Source: Clostridiaceae bacterium (GTDB lineage Bacteria; Bacillota_A; Clostridia; Clostridiales; Clostridiaceae). Taken from it: a stretch of 36,928 nucleotides of DNA. The notes below the pieces were generated by a model. The model made no database searches, was not told where the DNA came from, and worked only from the letters and a program-made list of their open reading frames with translations. Numbering within the stretch: the first letter of the stretch is position 1; each line of letters opens with the position of its first letter. Location of the stretch: assembly GCA_029256485.1 (NCBI GenBank), contig JAQSXU010000030.1:1-36928 (forward strand), given 5' to 3'. The position numbers were made by a program, and so were the translations under genes. This document shows, piece by piece, positions 8,994 through 17,012 of this stretch.

Positions 8994-10013
8994 ATGAAAA
9001 TTGTTGTAACCGGTGGAGCAGGGTTTATAGGTGGGAACTTTGTTCATTATATGCTTAATAAATATGCTGATTATAAAATAATTTGTGTGGATGCTTTAAC
9101 TTATGCAGGAAATATGGAAACATTGGATTCGGTTAGAGATAACACTAATTTTAGTTTTTATAAAATAGATATAGCGGACAGAAATGCAGTTTATGAAATG
9201 TTTGAGAAAGAAAGTCCAGATGTTGTAGTAAACTTTGCAGCAGAGAGTCATGTAGATAGGTCTATTGAAAATCCTGAAGTATTTTTAAAAACTAATGTTA
9301 TGGGAACACAGGTACTTATGGATGCATGCAGAAAGTATGGTATAAAGAGATATCATCAGGTATCAACAGATGAAGTATACGGAGATTTGCCTTTAGATAG
9401 ACCAAATTTATTTTTTACAGAGGAAACTCCATTACACACATCAAGTCCATATTCAGCAAGTAAAGCATCAGCTGATCTTTTAGTGGGGGCATATTATAGA
9501 ACCTATAATTTACCTGTAACTATTTCAAGATGCTCAAATAATTATGGACCATATCATTTCCCGGAAAAATTAATTCCTCTAATGATTGCAAATGCATTAA
9601 ATAATAAGGAATTACCTGTATACGGTACTGGAGAAAATGTTCGTGATTGGCTTTATGTAGAAGATCATTGCAGAGCTATTGATTTGATTATACACAAAGG
9701 TAGAGTTGGGGAAGTCTATAATATTGGCGGACATAACGAAAGAACTAATTTAGAAGTTGTTAAAACTATTATAAGAGAATTAGGAAAAACAGAGGAACTT
9801 ATAAAATACGTTGGAGATCGTAAAGGTCATGATATGCGTTATGCTATAGATCCAACGAAGATTCATAATGAACTAGGATGGCTTCCTACAACAACTTTTG
9901 ATGAAGGAATAAAGAAAACTATTAAGTGGTATTTAGATAATAAGGCTTGGTGGGAAAATATAATAAGTGGAGAATATCAAAACTATTACATTAAGATGTA
10001 TGAAGGGAGATAA
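8994..10013 (+). CDS. rfbB: dTDP-glucose 4,6-dehydratase
   Basis: RmlB/RfbB, a 339-residue NAD-dependent short-chain dehydrogenase that makes dTDP-4-keto-6-deoxyglucose. The N-terminal GGAGFIGGNF is the NAD-binding glycine motif (residues 7-13), AESHVDRSI is the family fingerprint, STDEVYG holds the catalytic Asp-Glu pair (about 126-127) and YSASK gives the catalytic Tyr153 and Lys157. GAGGA lies just upstream of the ATG. The product is the branch point between rhamnose (rfbC, rfbD) and the 3-amino-3,6-dideoxyhexose made by the enzymes encoded at 20047-23132. A small palindrome separates it from the next gene. Confidence 0.97.
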   Translation: MKIVVTGGAGFIGGNFVHYMLNKYADYKIICVDALTYAGNMETLDSVRDNTNFSFYKIDIADRNAVYEMFEKESPDVVVNFAAESHVDRSIENPEVFLKTNVMGTQVLMDACRKYGIKRYHQVSTDEVYGDLPLDRPNLFFTEETPLHTSSPYSASKASADLLVGAYYRTYNLPVTISRCSNNYGPYHFPEKLIPLMIANALNNKELPVYGTGENVRDWLYVEDHCRAIDLIIHKGRVGEVYNIGGHNERTNLEVVKTIIRELGKTEELIKYVGDRKGHDMRYAIDPTKIHNELGWLPTTTFDEGIKKTIKWYLDNKAWWENIISGEYQNYYIKMYEGR

Positions 10014-10019
10014 ATTCCT

Positions 10020-10043
10020 GACAGTTGGTAATTATCAACTGTC
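10020..10043. repeat. Small intergenic palindrome GACAGTTG...CAACTGTC
   Basis: Eight-base arms (10020-10027 and 10036-10043) with an eight-base loop lie in the only 45-base gap between rfbB and the next glycosyltransferase. Similar GACAATT-type palindromes occur at 4821-4844 and, imperfectly, at about 2305-2335. It displaces any clear ribosome binding site of the following gene. Confidence 0.6.
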
Positions 10044-10058
10044 AAGAATTAACTAATT

Positions 10059-11060
10059 ATGGAATCTAATAAAAATTTAGATGAAAATATATATTCTACT
10101 AAGTTTCCGTTGGTTTCGATACTTTTAGCAGTTTATAAACCAAATGAAAAATGGTTTGTTGAACAACTTATATCATTAAATCAGCAAACATATGAAAACT
10201 TGGAATTACTTATTTATGATGATTGTCCAGAGTTTCAAGTAAGTGACGAGTTTTTTGAAAAGTACATAAAGAAGTTTAATTATAAAATTATAAAAGGAAA
10301 GATAAATCAAGGATCAAATAAAGCATTTGAAGAACTAACCAAAATTGCAAATGGAGAATTTTTTGCATATTGTGATCAAGATGATATTTGGGAAAAAGAT
10401 AAGATATCTATAATGATAAATGCATTTAGCGAAGATGACACAACATTGGTATGTAGTGATCTTTCTATAATCAATGAGAATGGTGAGAAAACAGCTGATA
10501 GCATAACTAAAATTCGGAAGAGAATAAAATATAAGTCTGGATATGATTTGGCAGATGGATTATTAGAAAGAAATTTTGTTACGGGCTGTGCTATGATTGT
10601 GAGAAGTGACATAGCTAAAAAAGCAATACCATTTGTTGATTCACTAGTTCATGATAATTGGATTGCAATTATAGCAGCATTAAATGGAAAAATAGAGTTT
10701 GTTGACAAACAATTAGTTAGATATAGGCAACATAGTTATAATCAAACAGCCATTTTAAAAGAAATATATGATAAAAATACTTATTACAAATTTAAAATTG
10801 AAAGTGTTTTGGAAAGGTATATTTTCTTGAAAAAAAGATTAGAAAATATTGAAAAGTTACAAACTTACATAGATTATTGTATAATATCGCTTAATGCTCG
10901 GATGAGTTATTTTTTGAAGCCATCGCTAAAACAATTAAAGATTATTATTAAATATAGTAAGTATTATAAGGCTTCTATATTGCTAGAAATTTTTCTACCT
11001 ATTATACCTGGGTTTGTTTTTAAATGTATAATAAAGCTTACTAAAAAGGGGATATTATAA
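10059..11060 (+). CDS. Family 2 glycosyltransferase (RgpB/rhamnosyltransferase-like)
   Basis: A 333-residue GT-A enzyme. FPLVSILLAVYKPNEKWF starts the fold, LELLIYDDCPE and then FFAYCDQDDIWEKDKI carry the DxD metal-binding region, and FVTGCAMIVRS plus VHDNWIAIIAAL resemble the acceptor half of rhamnosyltransferases of the rhamnose-glucose polysaccharide type. The C-terminus has a hydrophobic and basic patch that may contact the membrane. The start ATG lacks a clear ribosome binding site because a palindrome occupies the gap, so translation may be weak or rely on upstream ribosomes. Its place among the rhamnose genes suggests, but does not prove, transfer of rhamnose. Confidence 0.88.
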   Translation: MESNKNLDENIYSTKFPLVSILLAVYKPNEKWFVEQLISLNQQTYENLELLIYDDCPEFQVSDEFFEKYIKKFNYKIIKGKINQGSNKAFEELTKIANGEFFAYCDQDDIWEKDKISIMINAFSEDDTTLVCSDLSIINENGEKTADSITKIRKRIKYKSGYDLADGLLERNFVTGCAMIVRSDIAKKAIPFVDSLVHDNWIAIIAALNGKIEFVDKQLVRYRQHSYNQTAILKEIYDKNTYYKFKIESVLERYIFLKKRLENIEKLQTYIDYCIISLNARMSYFLKPSLKQLKIIIKYSKYYKASILLEIFLPIIPGFVFKCIIKLTKKGIL

Positions 11061-11072
11061 AGGAGAGCATAT

Positions 11073-11918
11073 ATGATTTTAGTTACAGGTGTGAATGGAC
11101 AACTAGGATTTGATGTAGTAAAAGCGTTAAAAAGAAGAAAAATTGAATGTCTAGGAATAGGCAGAGATGAATTAGATATAACAGATAAAGATTCAGTTTA
11201 TAAGCATATATTAAGAATAAAACCTGAGTGTGTTATTCATTGTGCTGCATACACAGCAGTAGATAGAGCAGAAGATGAAGAAGAAATATGTACTAAAGTA
11301 AATGTATATGGTACGGAGAATATTGCGAAAGCATGTAAAGAAATAGATGCTAAAATGATTTACATATCTACAGATTATGTATTTGATGGAAAAGGAGATA
11401 CTCCTTTTCCGGTAGATGGAAATATTAGTCCACATTCTGTTTATGGAAAGAGTAAGTATGAAGGTGAATTAAAGGTTAAGGAAACTTTAGAAAAGTATTT
11501 TATTGTTAGAGTATCATGGGTATTTGGAGTTAATGGAAATAATTTCGTAAAAACAATGCTTAAGCTTGGAAAAGAAAAAGAAAGTTTAAACGTAGTATGT
11601 GATCAAATAGGGAGTCCTACTTATACAGTTGATTTAGCACTACTTTTGTGTGAAATGTCTATGTCAGAAAAGTATGGAGTTTATCATGCAACTAATGAGG
11701 GGGTTTGCTCTTGGGCTGAATTTGCAGCAAAGATCATGGAAAAAGCGAATTTAAATTGTAATATAAACCCTATTCCTACAAGTGAATACCCAACTAAAGC
11801 AATGAGACCTTTTAATTCAAGGCTTTCTAAGAAAAATCTTGTTGATAGTGGATTTGAATTGTTGCCTAATTGGAATGATGCTTTAGACCGATATTTAATA
11901 GAAATAAACATACTATAG
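11073..11918 (+). CDS. rfbD: dTDP-4-dehydrorhamnose reductase
   Basis: RmlD/RfbD, 281 residues, reduces dTDP-4-keto-L-rhamnose to dTDP-L-rhamnose with NAD(P)H. It has GVNGQLG (residues 6-12) for the cofactor, HCAAYTAVDRAE, the YISTDYVFDG segment and the catalytic YGKSKYEGE (Tyr124, Lys128), followed by VRVSWVFG and DQIGSPTY, all family hallmarks. AAGGAGAG precedes the ATG. This completes the four-gene rhamnose pathway, with one glycosyltransferase inserted between rfbB and rfbD. Confidence 0.97.
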   Translation: MILVTGVNGQLGFDVVKALKRRKIECLGIGRDELDITDKDSVYKHILRIKPECVIHCAAYTAVDRAEDEEEICTKVNVYGTENIAKACKEIDAKMIYISTDYVFDGKGDTPFPVDGNISPHSVYGKSKYEGELKVKETLEKYFIVRVSWVFGVNGNNFVKTMLKLGKEKESLNVVCDQIGSPTYTVDLALLLCEMSMSEKYGVYHATNEGVCSWAEFAAKIMEKANLNCNINPIPTSEYPTKAMRPFNSRLSKKNLVDSGFELLPNWNDALDRYLIEINIL

Positions 11919-11939
11919 AAAATAGAAAGTGATAGAAAT

Positions 11940-13313
11940 ATGAATAAAAAAAGAATCATTAAATTAGTATTATTATTTATTATCATAGTTATTTTCAATA
12001 CATTGACACTTAAAAAGTGTAATTTGGTAAATGACACTATTACAGTAACTTATAATTTGATATCTGATAAACAAGATGTGTATCAAGTATTTTATGGAAC
12101 AGATATACAAATCAGTGAGGAAAAATCAGAAAAAGCAAGTTATGAAGATTTAGGAAAAGAAGAAGAACTTAAATTTATAATTCCTAAAGATACAAATCAA
12201 GTAAGATTAGATTTAGGAAATCAACCAGCACAAATAAAACTTTCAAAGATAAAGTTGGAAAGTTTTTGGAAGAGTGTTAGTATTAATTTGGAAAGTATAA
12301 TAAATTCAGAAGATAAAAATCAGATACAGGATATAACAAAACAAGGTGAAAATATTATTATAAATACGGATGGCACTGATCCTTACGTTTATATTAATTT
12401 AGATAAAAATAGTATTAATGCATTAAATGATAATTTCAATTTTATTAATTTAGCGTTTAAAATAGCTCTTTGTTTTATTATAGATATTACACTATTAATA
12501 TTAGTTAAAATTCGTAAAAGTTTATTATCATTAGTTTTAGAAGTCAAAAACAATAGAGTTCTTATATGGAATTTAGCTAAAAATGATTTTAAAACTAAAT
12601 ATGCAGGTTCATATTTAGGGGTTATTTGGGCGTTTATACAGCCAATTATTACTGTATTAGTTTATTGGTTTGTTTTTCAAATAGGTTTAAGATCAACACC
12701 AATGGGAAATTTTCCTTTTGTACTTTGGCTAATAGCTGGATTGGTACCATGGTTTTTCTTTTCAGATGCACTTCAAAGTGCAACTAATAGTTTGCTTGAA
12801 TATAGTTATTTAGTAAAGAAAGTAGTGTTCGAAATAAGTATTTTACCAGTAGTTAAGGTGGTTTCTGCATTTTTTGTACATGTTTTCTTTCTAATATTTG
12901 CGATTATCTTATATAAATGTTATGGATATGAATTTAATGTATATATACTACAAACAATTTATTATACATTCTGTATGTGCGTATTTGTTTTAGCAATAGC
13001 CTATTCAACGTGTTCAATTGTTATATTTTTTAGAGATTTAGGGCAAGTTATAGGAATATTACTTCAAATTGGTGTGTGGTTAACGCCAATAATGTGGAGC
13101 GTAGATATAATTCCAAAAGATTTGAAGTGGATTTTTAGTATTAATCCAATGTTTTATGTAGTACAAGGATATAGAGATTCTCTAATTAGTCATACATGGT
13201 TTTGGGAAAGAACCACAGAAACATTCTATTTCTGGAGTATAGTAGGTATACTATTTGCTTTAGGAGTCGTGGTGTTTAAAAAGTTAAAAATCCATTTTCC
13301 AGATGTTATATAG
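11940..13313 (+). CDS. wzm: Polysaccharide ABC exporter permease (Wzm) with N-terminal exterior module
   Basis: A 457-residue membrane component of an ABC polysaccharide/teichoic-type exporter. The C-terminal 255 residues are a typical ABC-2 permease: LIWNLAKNDFKTKYAGSYLG, the QPIITVLVYWFVF helix, FVLWLIAGLVPWFFFSDAL, and a final NPMFYVVQGYRDSL. Ordinary Wzm/TagG/RgpC proteins are about 260-280 residues. This one has about 195 extra at the N-terminus: a helix at about 6-24, a beta-rich segment at about 35-155 expected on the outside, and a second helix at about 170-190. The next gene is its ATPase partner (gap 18 bases). Core function is secure; the role of the extra module is unknown, perhaps binding the emerging glycan. 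Confidence 0.92.
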   Translation: MNKKRIIKLVLLFIIIVIFNTLTLKKCNLVNDTITVTYNLISDKQDVYQVFYGTDIQISEEKSEKASYEDLGKEEELKFIIPKDTNQVRLDLGNQPAQIKLSKIKLESFWKSVSINLESIINSEDKNQIQDITKQGENIIINTDGTDPYVYINLDKNSINALNDNFNFINLAFKIALCFIIDITLLILVKIRKSLLSLVLEVKNNRVLIWNLAKNDFKTKYAGSYLGVIWAFIQPIITVLVYWFVFQIGLRSTPMGNFPFVLWLIAGLVPWFFFSDALQSATNSLLEYSYLVKKVVFEISILPVVKVVSAFFVHVFFLIFAIILYKCYGYEFNVYILQTIYYTFCMCVFVLAIAYSTCSIVIFFRDLGQVIGILLQIGVWLTPIMWSVDIIPKDLKWIFSINPMFYVVQGYRDSLISHTWFWERTTETFYFWSIVGILFALGVVVFKKLKIHFPDVI

Positions 13314-13331
13314 AAAGAGGTATTATAGATC

Positions 13332-14588
13332 ATGACAAATATATCTATAAAAGTAAAGGATGTAAGTAAAATATATAAATTGTATGATAAGCAAATGGAT
13401 AGATTAAAAGAAGCTTTAGGAAAGAGAAAAGAATATCATAAAAAACATTATGCATTAAGTGATATGAATTTTGAAATAAAAAAAGGGGAGACCGTTGGTA
13501 TTATAGGAAAGAATGGTTCTGGAAAGTCTACAATACTAAAAATCATTACAGGAGTACTAAAACAGACTACTGGCGATGTATTTATATCAGGAAGAATATC
13601 TGCATTATTAGAACTTGGTGCGGGATTTAATATGGAATATACAGGAATAGAAAATATTTATTTAAATGGTACTATGATAGGATTTACACGTCAAGAAATT
13701 GATGAAAGACTTGATGATATAATAAGCTTTGCAGATATAGGTGAATTTATTAATCAACCAGTAAAAACTTATTCAAGTGGTATGTTTGTAAGATTAGCTT
13801 TTGCGGTTGCAATTAATATTGATCCAGAAATATTAATTGTTGATGAAGCTTTATCAGTAGGTGATGTATTTTTTCAGTCAAAATGCTTTAGAAAATTTGA
13901 GGATTTTAAGAAGTTAGGCAAAACTATTTTGATGGTAAGTCATGATTTGAGTAGTATTGCAAAATATTGTGATAAGGTAATTTTGCTTGATGGTGGTAAA
14001 AAAGTTGCTGAGGGTAAACCTAAAGAAATAATAGACATGTATAAAAAGATATTGGTTAATCAGTTAGATACAGGAAAAGAAAATCGGCCAAAAGTTGAAA
14101 ATAAAGCAATAGAAGGTAAATGGAGTAATTCTTTGATTGTTAATCCGGATAAGGTTGAATATGGAAGTAAATTAGCGGAAATTATAGATTTTGCAATAAT
14201 TGATGAATATGACAATATAACGAATAGTATAATGAAATATAGTGAATTTAAAGTAAAGATGAAAGTTAGATTTGCAGAGGACATAGAAGAACCAATTTTT
14301 GCATTTACTATTAAGGATTTAAAAGGAACAGAAATAACAGGAACTAATACAATGCTAGAAAAAATTAATATAAGTGTAATTAAGGCTGGAGATATAAAGG
14401 AGATTACATTTACACAGAAAATGAATCTTCAAGGTGGAGAATACTTAATGGCATTAGGATGTACTGGATTTAGAAACGGAGAATTTACTGTTTATCATAG
14501 ATTATATGATATTTGTAATATATCTGTGATATCTCATAAAAATACAGTTGGATATTATGATATGGGATGTATGGTTGAAGTCTTATAA
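13332..14588 (+). CDS. wzt: Polysaccharide ABC exporter ATPase with C-terminal Wzt_C domain
   Basis: A 418-residue ATP-binding subunit paired with the permease. It shows Walker A GKNGSGKST (59-67), the signature YSSGM (147-151), Walker B ILIVDE (167-172) and a switch His204. After about residue 250 comes a beta-sandwich-like domain (about 270-415) ending in FTVYHRLYDICNISV and GYYDMGCMVEV, the pattern of Wzt_C domains. In E. coli O9a-type systems that domain recognises the chemically capped non-reducing end of the chain before export. Its presence therefore predicts a chain-end modification, and the next two genes look like the enzymes for it. Confidence 0.93.
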   Translation: MTNISIKVKDVSKIYKLYDKQMDRLKEALGKRKEYHKKHYALSDMNFEIKKGETVGIIGKNGSGKSTILKIITGVLKQTTGDVFISGRISALLELGAGFNMEYTGIENIYLNGTMIGFTRQEIDERLDDIISFADIGEFINQPVKTYSSGMFVRLAFAVAINIDPEILIVDEALSVGDVFFQSKCFRKFEDFKKLGKTILMVSHDLSSIAKYCDKVILLDGGKKVAEGKPKEIIDMYKKILVNQLDTGKENRPKVENKAIEGKWSNSLIVNPDKVEYGSKLAEIIDFAIIDEYDNITNSIMKYSEFKVKMKVRFAEDIEEPIFAFTIKDLKGTEITGTNTMLEKINISVIKAGDIKEITFTQKMNLQGGEYLMALGCTGFRNGEFTVYHRLYDICNISVISHKNTVGYYDMGCMVEVL

Positions 14589-14614
14589 AATTGTTGTATT
14601 AAGAGGAGATAAAG

Positions 14615-15535
14615 ATGAAGGAATATATAGGAAAAGTACTTTTAGATTATGAGTATTATACTGGGAAAGATATATATAGCGATGGCGAAATAGAAGAAGA
14701 GTTGCTAGATATAGTAAAAAATAGTACAACAGATGAATTTAATAGAATAATTGTGCAGAAAAAAAAATGGCCTATTTTATATCATTTATCTAATATTAGA
14801 GAAAATATTATTGAATGGATACCATTTACAAAAGAGGATAGAGTATTAGAAGTAGGAGCAGGATGTGGGGCAATAACAGGTGTATTAGCTAAAAAGGCAA
14901 AACATGTAACATGTGTAGAATTGTCTAAAAAAAGAAGTACTATAAATGCTTATAGGAACAAAGATAAGGAAAATATAGAAATTAAAGTGGGGAATTTTGA
15001 AGATATTAAAATTTCAGACAGATATGATTATATAACATTAATAGGTGTATTCGAGTATGCACAAAGTTATATAAATCAAGAGGAACCTTATGAATGCTTA
15101 CTTAAACAACTTTATGAGAAACTAGATAGTAATGGAAAGTTAATCATTGCAATAGAAAATAAAATGGGAATGAAATATTGGGCTGGATGTAAAGAAGATC
15201 ATGTAGATATGTTTTTTGAAGGATTAGAAGACTATTCAAATACTAAGAGTGTAAAGACATTTACTAAAAATGAAATAGAAACTATGTTGGAAAAATTAGA
15301 TATGAAGAATTACAGTTTCTATTATCCATATCCTGATTACAAATTTCCTAATACAATATATTCTGATTATTACTTGCCTAATGAAGGTGAATTGACAGAT
15401 AACATGAGAAATTTTGATATGGATAGGATTAAGTTATTTGATGAAAGTAAAGTTTATAACATGATTATTAGAAATAAGTTATTTCCAATCTATTCTAATT
15501 CTTATCTAATTATTGTAGAGAAAGGAAATAATTAA
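14615..15535 (+). CDS. SAM-dependent methyltransferase (WbdD methyltransferase-like)
   Basis: A 306-residue class I methyltransferase. The N-terminus has LLDYEYYTGKDIYSDGEIEE, then the SAM motif VLEVGAGCGAITG (77-89), the acidic VELSKKR strand end, YDYITLIGVFEYA as motif IV and KLIIAIENKMGMKYWAG as a later motif. The C-terminal FTKNEIETMLEKLDM segment is typical of methyltransferases in glycan loci. AGGAG precedes the ATG. It lies directly between the ATPase carrying a Wzt_C domain and the kinase-like gene, with one base between the two enzymes. By analogy with WbdD it may methylate the sugar or the phosphate at the chain end; the acceptor is inference. Confidence 0.88.
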   Translation: MKEYIGKVLLDYEYYTGKDIYSDGEIEEELLDIVKNSTTDEFNRIIVQKKKWPILYHLSNIRENIIEWIPFTKEDRVLEVGAGCGAITGVLAKKAKHVTCVELSKKRSTINAYRNKDKENIEIKVGNFEDIKISDRYDYITLIGVFEYAQSYINQEEPYECLLKQLYEKLDSNGKLIIAIENKMGMKYWAGCKEDHVDMFFEGLEDYSNTKSVKTFTKNEIETMLEKLDMKNYSFYYPYPDYKFPNTIYSDYYLPNEGELTDNMRNFDMDRIKLFDESKVYNMIIRNKLFPIYSNSYLIIVEKGNN

Positions 15536-15536
15536 T

Positions 15537-17000
15537 ATGAGACAAATGGTTTATACTAGATATTCAAATGATAGAAATTCGAATTTCAATATTAGAACTA
15601 GTATATATAAAGAGGATGATAACAGAAAAGTTGTTGAAAAAGTAGGCATGGATAAAAGTGCTGAAAAGCATATTAATGATATTTATAGGAACTACTTAAT
15701 GTTAAAGCAAATAAATAAGAATCCTAACGTTGAAATTAATAAAGTTGAATATAAAGATAATATATTAATATTTGATTATATAGAAGGGCAAACTTTAGCT
15801 AGTAAAATTGATTCTCTTGTTAAAGAAGAAAAATTAAATGGAATAATAGAAATTGCACAAAAATTTAAAAGTTATTTAGAAGGTAGTCAGATAAAAAAGG
15901 TTTTTGAAGTAACAAATGAATTTATAGAGGTTTTTGGAGAAGTAAAATTTTCTGATATGCAAGAAACATTAGATATTACTAATATAGATTTGAGTATGGA
16001 TAATATTATAATTAGTGATAAGATTTATATTTTGGATTATGAATGGGTGTTTGATTTCCCTATACCAATTAAATATGTAATATATAGAAATTTAAATAAC
16101 TATTTAAATAGATGGAGTGAAAAACTAGAACATTTTTTACCTACTCTATTTCAAATATTAGGTATTACTGCAGAAGAAATAAGAAATTACAATAATATGG
16201 AAAATGGATTTTTGAAATATGTAAATAAAGACCATTGTAATATATATTCGTTATATACAATTCAAAAGAATAATGTTTTTGATATTAATGAGTTACTTGA
16301 AGAAAAAAAAACAAAATATAATTCCTCACAGATATTTCTTGATAAAGGAGAAGGATTTTCAGAGAGTAATTCATATAGAATGGACTACACAGAATTTAAT
16401 GAAAATGAAAATATATTAATAATACCCATAGAAGATAATGTTTTAAATTTGAGATTAGATCCATTAGATCGAGCTTGTGTTATGAAGATTAATAATTTAT
16501 ATGCATATAAAAAAGATAAAACAATTAAAGAAATTAATTTTATAAGTAATGCTAAATATGCTTTAGATAATATACTTCTTTTTGAAACAGATGATCCACA
16601 AATATTATTTAACAATATAAACTTAGAAGAAATAAATAGTATAAAAATAGAATTTAATATTTATGAAATGGAAAGAGCTTTATTAGAAGTTATACAGAAT
16701 TTAATAACTAAAAATAATCGTATTTTAGTAGAGTCAGAGAAAAGACATAAAATTGAAAAGTTTGTTGATATGGGGCTGGATTATATCGATACAGAACGTA
16801 TAGAGCTGATAGCAAAAGTAGAAAAATTAAGAGAAGAAAATATAAATATAATAGCTGATAAAGATGAGCAAATAACAAATAAAGATATAAAATTAAAAGA
16901 AATAGAATCAGAGTTAGATATAGTGAAAAAAGAAATTAAAACAATAAAACAGACCCGAATATGGAAGTTGTATGAGTGGTTAAGTAAAAAAATGCATTAA
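15537..17000 (+). CDS. Kinase-like protein with beta-module and C-terminal coiled coil (WbdD-like)
   Basis: A 487-residue protein of protein-kinase-like fold. Residue 35 in VVEK is a candidate ATP lysine, NILIFDYIEGQTL (75-87) resembles the hinge, DLSMDN (151-156) matches the catalytic loop spacing DxxxxN, and ILDYEW (165-170) stands in the DFG place. A beta-rich section (about 275-375, containing NLRLDP and TDDPQI) follows, then a heptad-like coiled coil (about 415-470) and a final TRIWKLYEWLSKK amphipathic tail. Known WbdD enzymes combine methyltransferase, kinase and a coiled-coil length ruler in one protein; here the methyltransferase is the separate gene ending two bases upstream. Kinase activity and the ruler role are inference; an aminoglycoside-phosphotransferase-like enzyme or an inactive kinase fold is the alternative. 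Confidence 0.7.
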   Translation: MRQMVYTRYSNDRNSNFNIRTSIYKEDDNRKVVEKVGMDKSAEKHINDIYRNYLMLKQINKNPNVEINKVEYKDNILIFDYIEGQTLASKIDSLVKEEKLNGIIEIAQKFKSYLEGSQIKKVFEVTNEFIEVFGEVKFSDMQETLDITNIDLSMDNIIISDKIYILDYEWVFDFPIPIKYVIYRNLNNYLNRWSEKLEHFLPTLFQILGITAEEIRNYNNMENGFLKYVNKDHCNIYSLYTIQKNNVFDINELLEEKKTKYNSSQIFLDKGEGFSESNSYRMDYTEFNENENILIIPIEDNVLNLRLDPLDRACVMKINNLYAYKKDKTIKEINFISNAKYALDNILLFETDDPQILFNNINLEEINSIKIEFNIYEMERALLEVIQNLITKNNRILVESEKRHKIEKFVDMGLDYIDTERIELIAKVEKLREENINIIADKDEQITNKDIKLKEIESELDIVKKEIKTIKQTRIWKLYEWLSKKMH

Positions 17001-17012
17001 GGAAGGTTTTTT

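Noticed and set aside
4821..10043. CRISPR-like repeats
   Set aside because: The palindromes are few, differ in sequence and are not regularly spaced; no cas genes are present.
11684..12037. Minus-strand open frame of 117 codons across the rfbD/wzm junction
   Set aside because: It is antisense to the rfbD end and the first helix of the permease; its hydrophobic look is a mirror of that helix.
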